Shown in pieces: positions 1 to 5,050 of a stretch of DNA of 10,991 bases. The DNA is from Deltaproteobacteria bacterium (lineage in GTDB: Bacteria > Desulfobacterota > DSM-4660 > Desulfatiglandales > HGW-15): positions 1,665 to 12,655 of the forward strand of contig JAFDIC010000086.1 of the NCBI GenBank assembly GCA_019308525.1, in the 5' to 3' direction. Every line of letters starts with the position of its first letter. Within the stretch, counting starts at the first letter, position 1. The notes under the pieces are model-generated. The model worked only from the letters and a program-made list of their open reading frames with translations, made no database searches and had not been told where the DNA came from. The position numbers were made by a program, and so were the translations under genes.

Positions 1-2
1 AG

Positions 3-101
3 GAGATCAAGGAACTCAAAGAGGAAAAGAAGGGCGTGGAACCCAAGAAAGAAGAGAAAAAAGAGAACAAGAGTACAGAGAAAAAGGAAGACAAGAAGTA
101 A
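3..101 (+). CDS. Partial CDS, Lys/Glu-rich C-terminal tail of an unknown protein
   Basis: Only the last 32 codons are present; the gene enters from the left edge and stops at TAA (99-101). The tail is almost entirely Lys and Glu (for example EIKELKEEKKGVEP, then KKEEKK and KKEDKK), with few hydrophobic residues. Such tails are usually disordered or coiled-coil extensions on ribosome-, nucleic-acid- or membrane-associated proteins. No domain is visible, so no function can be given. The frame is chosen because it is open from the edge to the stop and has the most consistent composition. Low complexity means the frame is likely but not certain. Confidence 0.55.
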   Translation, partial: EIKELKEEKKGVEPKKEEKKENKSTEKKEDKK

Positions 102-280
102 AGACCCGCGCTCAGAGAAGCCCAGGCTCTGATCGCCCCCTCAAAGGGGGTAGAGGTGTAGCCCCTGGAACCGACGAAATGACTAACTCACAATCCAGCT
201 CCGCCGCCGGGTCTACCTGTTGGCGCGGCGGCGGAGCTGGATTATTTCCAGGTATTTCGCGGCATAGCAAGGTTGTTCAG
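102..280. other. Intergenic region between convergent genes, with several small hairpins
   Basis: No gene is seen. Besides the large stem at 192-243 there are two smaller inverted repeats just after the left gene's stop: TCAGAG 112-117 with CTCTGA 127-132, and CCCCC 136-140 with GGGGG 146-150. Neither is followed by a T-run. The stacking of three hairpins suggests transcript-end structure. Confidence 0.4.
192..243. terminator. Long GC-rich hairpin between convergent genes, possible bidirectional terminator
   Basis: AATCCAGCTCCGCCGCC at 192-208 is perfectly complementary to 227-243. One more G-C pair (209 with 226) gives an 18-bp stem and a 16-nt loop. It sits between the stop of the left-edge gene (plus) and the stop of ndk (minus, ending at 281), where a shared terminator is expected. 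On the plus strand it is followed only by ATTATTTCC, and on the minus strand there is no T-run, so it is not a classic intrinsic terminator. It could instead act as a 3' mRNA stabiliser. Confidence 0.55.
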
Positions 281-697
281 TCAAAATATTTCAAGTTCAC
301 TGAAAAAATAACCGATCTCGAACCTCGCGCTCTCCACCGAGTCTGAGCCGTGAACCACATTCTTCTCAATATCTGTCGCAAATTCCCGGCGGAGGGTCCC
401 CTGTTCTGCCTTTCTATGGTCCGTGGCTCCCATCAGTTTTCTGTACTTATCGATCACGTTGTCCGCCTCAAGAACCATCACCATACATGGTCCTGAGGAC
501 ATGAAATCCGTCAAGCTTTCGAAAAAAGGCTTTCCCTCGTGCACCCGGTAAAAGCCCTTTGCCTGCTCCTTGTCCATCTTTATGATCTTTGCAGCACAAA
601 TCCTGATTCCCGCTCCCTCTATCCTTTCGATAACTTTTCCGGTAAGATTCCTTGACATGCCATCCGGTTTGATGATAGCTAGAGTCCTCTCTTTCAT
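281..697 (-). CDS. ndk: Nucleoside diphosphate kinase
   Basis: This cytosolic enzyme moves the gamma-phosphate of ATP onto nucleoside diphosphates by a ping-pong mechanism through a phosphohistidine, balancing NTP and dNTP pools. The 138-residue length is normal for a bacterial Ndk. It begins with the family's typical start (RTLAIIKPDG, residues 4-13). The catalytic histidine is His116 in NVVHGSDS, and ATDHRKAEQGTLR (91-103) matches the nucleotide-binding segment. The ATG at 697 is preceded by GGAGGT about 12 nt upstream, a slightly long spacing, and by a plausible promoter at 733-763. It appears monocistronic: the neighbour on its right is divergent and the one on its left is convergent. Identification is secure; nothing suggests truncation. 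Confidence 0.96.
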   Translation of the reverse strand: MKERTLAIIKPDGMSRNLTGKVIERIEGAGIRICAAKIIKMDKEQAKGFYRVHEGKPFFESLTDFMSSGPCMVMVLEADNVIDKYRKLMGATDHRKAEQGTLRREFATDIEKNVVHGSDSVESARFEIGYFFSELEIF

Positions 698-983
698 GAA
701 CGTGCTGGTACCTCCTCATCCTTTTTGCTTTGCTTATAAAGATCAAACTGTGATCCTAGTCAAGAAATTTTTGGGGGGGCCGGAAAGGTTTTGGCGCTTG
801 GGAATCAAATGTTTATCCTGTCTCGCGGCCTCTATCTTGGTTCCCAAAAACCGCATTGCCTCTCGGATATAACTACAAGTCACCGAGAACCTGTGTGTTC
901 TCAGTGGCTTTTCGCCCCTCCTCCGCGGAGGGCCCGAGAGTAGACTGGGGCGAATTGCAACAACTTGCTGAAAGGAAGCGACA
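698..983. other. Divergent intergenic region between ndk and the cysteine-cluster genes
   Basis: This should hold the promoters for ndk (minus) and for the plus-strand pair. Two inverted repeats lie on the side of the plus-strand genes. One is CACCGAGAAC 881-890 against GTTCTCAGTG 897-906, with one mismatch and a 6-nt loop. The other is a perfect 12-bp palindrome, CCTCCGCGGAGG, at 920-931. A TATAAC (868-873) could be a -10 box for the plus-strand genes but has no good -35 at normal distance. The open frames here overlap in several directions and carry no recognisable protein. Confidence 0.4.
733..763 (-). promoter_or_regulatory. Candidate sigma70-type promoter of ndk with internal dyad
   Basis: Read on the minus strand, TTGACT (763-758) and TATAAG (738-733) resemble -35 and -10 boxes (5 of 6 matches each). 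The 19-nt spacer is longer than the optimal 17. Transcription would begin about 30 nt before the ndk ATG, leaving a short leader that carries GGAGGT. Within the spacer is a perfect dyad, GATCA-AACTG-TGATC (741-755), placed where a repressor could block polymerase. Assignment is by eye only. Confidence 0.4.
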
Positions 984-1754
984 ATGAACCCAAAAAACAA
1001 GCAAGGACAAAATGCAAGGGGTAAATCGAAAATGACCCCGGAACACCTTTTCACATTCAAGTGTGGCCCTGGAATCTCCTGCTATACCCAGTGTTGCCAG
1101 GATGTGACCATTGTCCTCAGCCCCTACGATGTATTGCGCATGAAACAGGCCTTGGGAATCTCTTCGGATGAATTCCTGGAGAACTACACGATTATCATTC
1201 CCAAAAAGGGCAAACTTATACCCTTGGTGGTCCTGAAGATGAAAGAAGAAGGGAAGAGATGCTTCTTCGTAACCGAAGAAGGCTGCTCCATTTATGAGAA
1301 CAGGCCCTGGCCCTGCCGAATGTACCCCTTGGACATGGATGACGACGGCACATTTCGCCTTATCACAGACCAGTCGCGATGCAAAGGCCTGGGGGAAAAG
1401 AACGCCTGGAGGATCGGGGACTGGCTGGTCGATCAGGGGATGGTCCCCTATGACCGAATGAACGCACTTTTCTCTGGAATTACAGTCCCGCTTCAATCTC
1501 AGGATCTCGATATAGACAATCCCCAGGTATTCAAAATGACGTTCATGGCCCTTTACAATATAGACAAGTTCCGGGAATTTGTTTTCAGAAGCTCTTTCTT
1601 GAGACGATTTGAAGTCGAAAAAGAACGGGTTGAAAAAATAAAGAGAAGCGATGAAGAACTACTTAAATTCGCTTTTGATTGGCTGAAATTCGGCATTCTC
1701 GGCCAAAAACTTTTCTGGGTGAAGGACAGGGCATCCGGTGAAAGGACAGAGTAG
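984..1754 (+). CDS. YkgJ-type cysteine-cluster protein, copy 1
   Basis: The protein has 256 residues and belongs by appearance to the YkgJ/UPF0153 zinc- or iron-chelating cysteine-cluster family, whose biochemical role is unsettled. Key cysteines are C27, C33, C37 and C38 (a C-x5-C-x3-CC cluster), then C93, C101 and C111 in the typical GCSIYENRPWPCRMYP segment, and C133. Between them lies SPYDVLRMKQALGIS (46-60), a helix usual in this family. The C-terminal 120 residues are helical and charged, with no signal peptide or membrane segment. The ATG at 984 is supported by AAGGAAG six bases upstream; a later Met17 is possible. It overlaps the next, paralogous gene by 17 bp, so the two are almost certainly co-transcribed and probably translationally coupled. 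Metal binding is inferred from cysteine pattern only. Confidence 0.85.
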   Translation: MNPKNKQGQNARGKSKMTPEHLFTFKCGPGISCYTQCCQDVTIVLSPYDVLRMKQALGISSDEFLENYTIIIPKKGKLIPLVVLKMKEEGKRCFFVTEEGCSIYENRPWPCRMYPLDMDDDGTFRLITDQSRCKGLGEKNAWRIGDWLVDQGMVPYDRMNALFSGITVPLQSQDLDIDNPQVFKMTFMALYNIDKFREFVFRSSFLRRFEVEKERVEKIKRSDEELLKFAFDWLKFGILGQKLFWVKDRASGERTE

Positions 1755-2541
1755 CAGGAGAAACGGGGAAGAGAGCAGGGTGCGGCTTGTTCCGTTAAAG
1801 GGGAATTCCTTCAGGTTTAGGTGCCACAAGGAGATCGACTGTTTTACCAAGTGCTGTGCGCAGCTCAACCTGGTCCTCACACCCTATGACATACTGCGCC
1901 TAAAGAAGCGCCTGGGAATGAGCTCCGGCGAATTCTTGAACCAGTATACGGAAACAAGAATCGAAGGCCGTTCCAGGTTTCCCACTGTCATGCTCAAGAT
2001 GAAGGAAGAGGACGGTAAGGTTTGCCCCTTCGTAAGCCCGGACGGTTGCACAGTGTACGAAGATCGTCCCAGTGCCTGTCGTATCTATCCCATTGGACGG
2101 GGGACCCTGAAGCCGGATAGGGAAAGGGAAACCAGGGTAAAGTTCTTCCTGGTAAAAGAAGAACACTGCCTGGGTTTTGAGGAGCACAGGGAGTGGACCA
2201 TCGAGCAATGGATGGCTGATCAGGGACTCTCGGAATACAACACCATGAACGATGAATGGTCGGAGATAGTCACCTCTACCAGGTCCCTGGGGCCTGCCCA
2301 AGTCATTGAACGTAAATTGCGAATGTTCTCTATGGCCTCCTATAACCTGGACAAGTTCAGGGAATTCATATTCAAGAGCAGGTTCTTTGAACTATTCGAG
2401 ATACCCCAAGAAGAGAAGGAACGGCTGGCAGCGGACGATCTCTCCTTGCTGCAATTCTCAACAAGGTGGCTCAAGTTCAGCTTGTTCGGGGAAAAGACAA
2501 TAATGATTAAGAAATCCCGTGCCTCCGCCGGTCTCGACTAG
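1738..2541 (+). CDS. YkgJ-type cysteine-cluster protein, copy 2 (tandem paralogue)
   Basis: The 267-residue product is a paralogue of its upstream neighbour. All eight cysteines recur in the same order: C29, C35, C39, C40, C96, C104, C114 and C144. Shared stretches include TPYDILRLKKRLGMSS, GCTVYEDRPSACRIYP and, near the C-terminus, YNLDKFREFIFKS. The main difference is a longer, basic insert (about 120-140) before the last cysteine. The start is uncertain: GTG at 1738 lies inside copy 1 with a partial AAGGACAGGG upstream, while GTG at 1780 would give a protein 14 residues shorter and still keep every cysteine. The gene ends in CTAG shared with the convergent SEC-C gene. The function is unknown; retention of a second copy hints at a heteromeric or specialised metal protein. 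Confidence 0.83.
   Translation: MKGQSSRRNGEESRVRLVPLKGNSFRFRCHKEIDCFTKCCAQLNLVLTPYDILRLKKRLGMSSGEFLNQYTETRIEGRSRFPTVMLKMKEEDGKVCPFVSPDGCTVYEDRPSACRIYPIGRGTLKPDRERETRVKFFLVKEEHCLGFEEHREWTIEQWMADQGLSEYNTMNDEWSEIVTSTRSLGPAQVIERKLRMFSMASYNLDKFREFIFKSRFFELFEIPQEEKERLAADDLSLLQFSTRWLKFSLFGEKTIMIKKSRASAGLD
2538..2541. other. Shared CTAG: overlapping stop codons of convergent genes
   Basis: TAG at 2539-2541 ends the second cysteine-cluster gene on the plus strand. The complement of CTA at 2538-2540 is the TAG ending the SEC-C gene on the minus strand. The two coding regions therefore overlap tail-to-tail with no intergenic terminator, and their transcripts must overlap at the 3' ends. Confidence 0.85.
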
Positions 2542-3305
2542 TCTTCCGCCTTGGCAATGCCAATGTAGCCTTGCCTTTCACGGATGATCGAGTCGATCTC
2601 TTCGCTCTGCTCACTAAGGAATCTCAAAATACGGTCGGACTTGGTGCGGAGAACAAGGCCGTTTTTCTCTTTGATCTCCCGGCCCTTTATCAGGAGTCCC
2701 TTCTTGTGAAGGTAGGCGATGATGGCATCGTCTGCATCCAGTTCCACATTGAATTCCTTCTCCAGGTAGCACAGCCAGTACCCGAATTCATCAGGATGCT
2801 CCAGGTGCTCCACGGGAATCCCCAGCTCCAAACCTATGGGCTCCAGTGTCCCGGGCACCAGGTTGGATCCACCCAGATAGTCCAGGACATGGGCCAGCTC
2901 GTGGATCAGCGTTGATTCGTTGATATCCCTGGAAATAGCGATGTAGATGTTTTTGGGGTCTGCATCCATGGTCTTGTAGAGATTGATAAACACCCCGCCG
3001 CTCTTGCCTTCCAGGGCCTTATAGTGGGTGGCACCGAAGAGGTCAAGTTCCGCGTACTGCTTCAGGTCCACCAGCTTTACCCCGACAGGACTGCCCGTCA
3101 GTTCTTTGATATTCAAAGAATCCACGATTTTCCTGGATCGCCCGTAGCTTACTTCTGGCAGGCCGGTTATCTTTTTCCCCATCTCCTGAAGGGCCTCTTC
3201 CTCCAGCCCCTCCAACCCCAGTTCATCCTCCTTCCCCTGGTGACATCTCTTGAATTTCTTGCCGCTCCCGCAGGGACAAGGATCATTTCTGCCAATCTTT
3301 TTCAT
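2538..3305 (-). CDS. SEC-C motif protein with an HExxH (metallopeptidase-like) core
   Basis: I chose the ATG at 3305, giving 255 residues. An upstream ATG at 3362 would add 19 basic residues but has no Shine-Dalgarno, whereas AAGGG lies about 8 nt before 3305. The protein opens with a SEC-C zinc motif, GRNDPCPCGSGKKFKRCH (5-22; ligands C10, C12, C21, H22), the module found at the end of SecA and on many unrelated proteins. An acidic linker follows, then a folded region with STLIHELAHVLDYLGG (131-146), whose H135-E136-x2-H139 matches the zinc-binding helix of gluzincin-type metallopeptidases. A third ligand is not obvious; acidic residues follow at 158-173. There is no signal peptide, so it is probably cytosolic. 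It may be transcribed from the zinc-ribbon gene upstream (gap about 160 bp). Proteolytic activity is inference. Confidence 0.72.
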   Translation of the reverse strand: MKKIGRNDPCPCGSGKKFKRCHQGKEDELGLEGLEEEALQEMGKKITGLPEVSYGRSRKIVDSLNIKELTGSPVGVKLVDLKQYAELDLFGATHYKALEGKSGGVFINLYKTMDADPKNIYIAISRDINESTLIHELAHVLDYLGGSNLVPGTLEPIGLELGIPVEHLEHPDEFGYWLCYLEKEFNVELDADDAIIAYLHKKGLLIKGREIKEKNGLVLRTKSDRILRFLSEQSEEIDSIIRERQGYIGIAKAED

Positions 3306-3468
3306 TCTTACACCCTTGCTTCCAGACCTCAACAGGCTCTTGCTCAAAGCCTTTTTCGCCATCCCTATTCATGGCTAAAGAGCATGGAGTCCGTCTCACT
3401 TGCTATGGTGGTCTCTGTCGATCAGGCTTTGGGTAACGGCCCGTCAACGGCACACCGCGCCTGGCGGG

Positions 3469-3738
3469 CTAATCCTCTATTATCTGGTCCCTGTGTGCCC
3501 TGTAGGACCACACCGGGAGAGGCCCTGACGCCCCTGTTTGCGGATCCATCCGGTGCCTGTAGGAGGCCTTTACGTTTTGAGATTCCATCATCCAATCCCA
3601 ACCTCGCACAAAATAGGGGCACTCGTCATTGAAACAGACCCAGTGGAAGGGATTGCTCCAGGTGGAGAGTTGGGGTGTCCTCCATTTCTTCATTTCTACC
3701 CCACAGTGGGGGCACTCCGGGGCCTTGTCATGCTTCAT
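3469..3738 (-). CDS. Small Ogr/Delta-like zinc-ribbon protein downstream of qmoC
   Basis: The 89-residue protein has four cysteines spaced C9-x2-C12-x22-C35-x4-C40 (CPHCGVEMKKWRTP then WVCFNDECPYF). This pattern resembles the Ogr/Delta zinc finger of phage late-gene activators, although this copy sits in a metabolic context. The remainder is Trp-rich in the middle (GWDWMM) and ends with a conserved-looking PLPVWS followed by a charged tail. The ATG at 3738 has GAGGT six bases upstream. It starts 54 bp after the qmoC stop on the same strand, so it is probably the distal gene of the qmo transcript. It could regulate the operon, assist cofactor assembly, or be a small interacting protein; nothing in the sequence decides. 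Its reality is supported by the ribosome-binding site and cysteine pattern. Confidence 0.75.
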   Translation of the reverse strand: MKHDKAPECPHCGVEMKKWRTPQLSTWSNPFHWVCFNDECPYFVRGWDWMMESQNVKASYRHRMDPQTGASGPLPVWSYRAHRDQIIED

Positions 3739-3792
3739 CCCTATACCTCACAACTCCAAGCTTGATAGCTTCAAAAAAGTCCTTGGGACCGC

Positions 3793-4950
3793 CTACCTCG
3801 CCTCTTCTTGTTCCTTGAAATATTCCTCCTTGACCCCGGCGAGGTATATCACCACTGGTCTAAAGGCCAGATGGGCCCATTTGGAAAACGGGACTTCCAG
3901 CACGAGCATGGGCACGGCGAACATCAGGTGAATCACGTATAACACATAGGTCGTCATGGGCCAATCCAGGAGCCTCGTGAAGTGAATAAAAATGCCGGTA
4001 AGGGTGGTCAACTGGAGGAGGATGAGAAACATCCAGTCCGTACCATGGGAATTCTTGTAGGGTGCCTTGGATTTCTTGAGGCGCCCGATAATGGCGTAGG
4101 TCGTTCCGTAAAGGATGGCAAAGGTGGCATAGTATCCAAACAGACGCATGGGGTGAAGGATAGGATACACCACGTCCCGTTGAAACCTGATCGGTTCCCA
4201 GGCAAGGCCAACAAGCTCTATCCCGCCCGCCAGAAAGACGGCTACCAGCAAGAAAACGGTGCTGTACCCCGTCATGATAAGCAAGTGAACGAACCACTGC
4301 ATCCTGTCAGTGCATTCCCCAAATTGTTTCTGTGTAAGAAAGTGGGCTATTAGATCCCAGCCTTTCCTCAGGTAGATCTTGATCGGTATCTGAGTGAGTA
4401 AATCTCCCATGGTAAATTTTACGCAACGCCATGTGTTACTCAGAAGCAGAAATGAGAGTACTGCCGCCATTATGAGGTCTGCTATTTCTATGGCCGGGGC
4501 CGGCCAGACCGAGTTTAGATGGGCATGCTCCATGTTCGGATTGGATGCATGGAAGAGCCAGAGGGCGAGGCCCACCAGTATTCCCACAATGGCCACGGCG
4601 ACTATCTCAAAGGTCTCGGACGTGTAGAACTTCCTCGAAAACCCGGTCCAGTCATACTGGGAGGTAAGGTATCGTCTCATGACCATCATGGTCTCTCCGG
4701 GATCTGCCCCCCTCGGACACTTGTCAGAGCAGTCCCCGCAATAGTAGCAGAGCCATGGCTCCGGGCTCTTCAAAATCCTGTCCTTCAATCCCATCTGTGC
4801 ATACTTTACAAGCTTCCTCGGAAAGGGGGTTTCCTCTGTGGAAAGGGGGCATGTGCCGGTGCAGTTGCCGCAGTGAAAGCACTTCTTGGCATCCTTTAGC
4901 CCGAAGGCCTCAAGGTCTTTCATTAGGTTAGGATCAATTTTAACGCTCAT
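3793..4950 (-). CDS. qmoC: QmoC, membrane subunit of quinone-interacting oxidoreductase (HdrC-HdrE fusion)
   Basis: QmoC anchors the Qmo complex and exchanges electrons with menaquinol. The 385-residue protein fuses two parts. Residues 1-100 are an HdrC-like ferredoxin domain with two full [4Fe-4S] motifs: C24-x2-C27-x2-C30-x3-C34-P and C68-x2-C71-x2-C74-x3-C78-P. Residues 110-355 form a NarI/HdrE-like haem b domain with about six membrane segments (roughly 113-133, 154-174, 219-243, 272-289, 307-328, 335-354). Candidate haem-ligand histidines inside or next to these are H222, H323 and H341. The ATG at 4950 is chosen because GGAGGAGGGAGA directly precedes it and the family starts at this point; the open frame runs 25 codons further upstream without support. 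It follows qmoB by 100 bp, a gap containing a dyad symmetry. Confidence 0.93.
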   Translation of the reverse strand: MSVKIDPNLMKDLEAFGLKDAKKCFHCGNCTGTCPLSTEETPFPRKLVKYAQMGLKDRILKSPEPWLCYYCGDCSDKCPRGADPGETMMVMRRYLTSQYDWTGFSRKFYTSETFEIVAVAIVGILVGLALWLFHASNPNMEHAHLNSVWPAPAIEIADLIMAAVLSFLLLSNTWRCVKFTMGDLLTQIPIKIYLRKGWDLIAHFLTQKQFGECTDRMQWFVHLLIMTGYSTVFLLVAVFLAGGIELVGLAWEPIRFQRDVVYPILHPMRLFGYYATFAILYGTTYAIIGRLKKSKAPYKNSHGTDWMFLILLQLTTLTGIFIHFTRLLDWPMTTYVLYVIHLMFAVPMLVLEVPFSKWAHLAFRPVVIYLAGVKEEYFKEQEEAR

Positions 4951-4982
4951 TCTCCCTCCTCCTGATCTTCTCTCTTTCTTTG

Positions 4983-4998
4983 CCGGTTCATGAACAGG
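4983..4998. promoter_or_regulatory. Dyad symmetry in the qmoB-qmoC gap
   Basis: CCGGTTCATGAACAGG contains the perfect 10-bp palindrome GTTCATGAAC (4986-4995), extended by a CC/GG pair after one mismatch. It lies about 35 bp upstream of the qmoC start in the 100-bp spacer. It could be a protein-binding site for a separate qmoC promoter, or chance. Confidence 0.25.
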
Positions 4999-5050
4999 CC
5001 AGACCCGAATTGAATACCTTTGCAAAGAACCGTTGCCAGTACGAACCTAT

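Noticed and set aside
868..873. TATAAC as a -10 box for the cysteine-cluster genes
   Set aside because: No acceptable -35 element at 16-19 bp upstream; the nearest TTGGTT is 25 bp away.
873..1496. 207-codon minus-strand open frame opposite the first cysteine-cluster gene
   Set aside because: It is antisense to a gene with a clear family motif set; its own product has no recognisable features.
3439..3469. GCCCG/CGGGC inverted repeat just after the zinc-ribbon stop as a terminator
   Set aside because: Only a 5-bp stem with a 21-nt loop and no T-run in the direction of transcription; too weak to annotate.
3024..3632. 202-codon plus-strand open frame across the SEC-C and zinc-ribbon genes
   Set aside because: Antisense to two motif-bearing genes, with no domain of its own.
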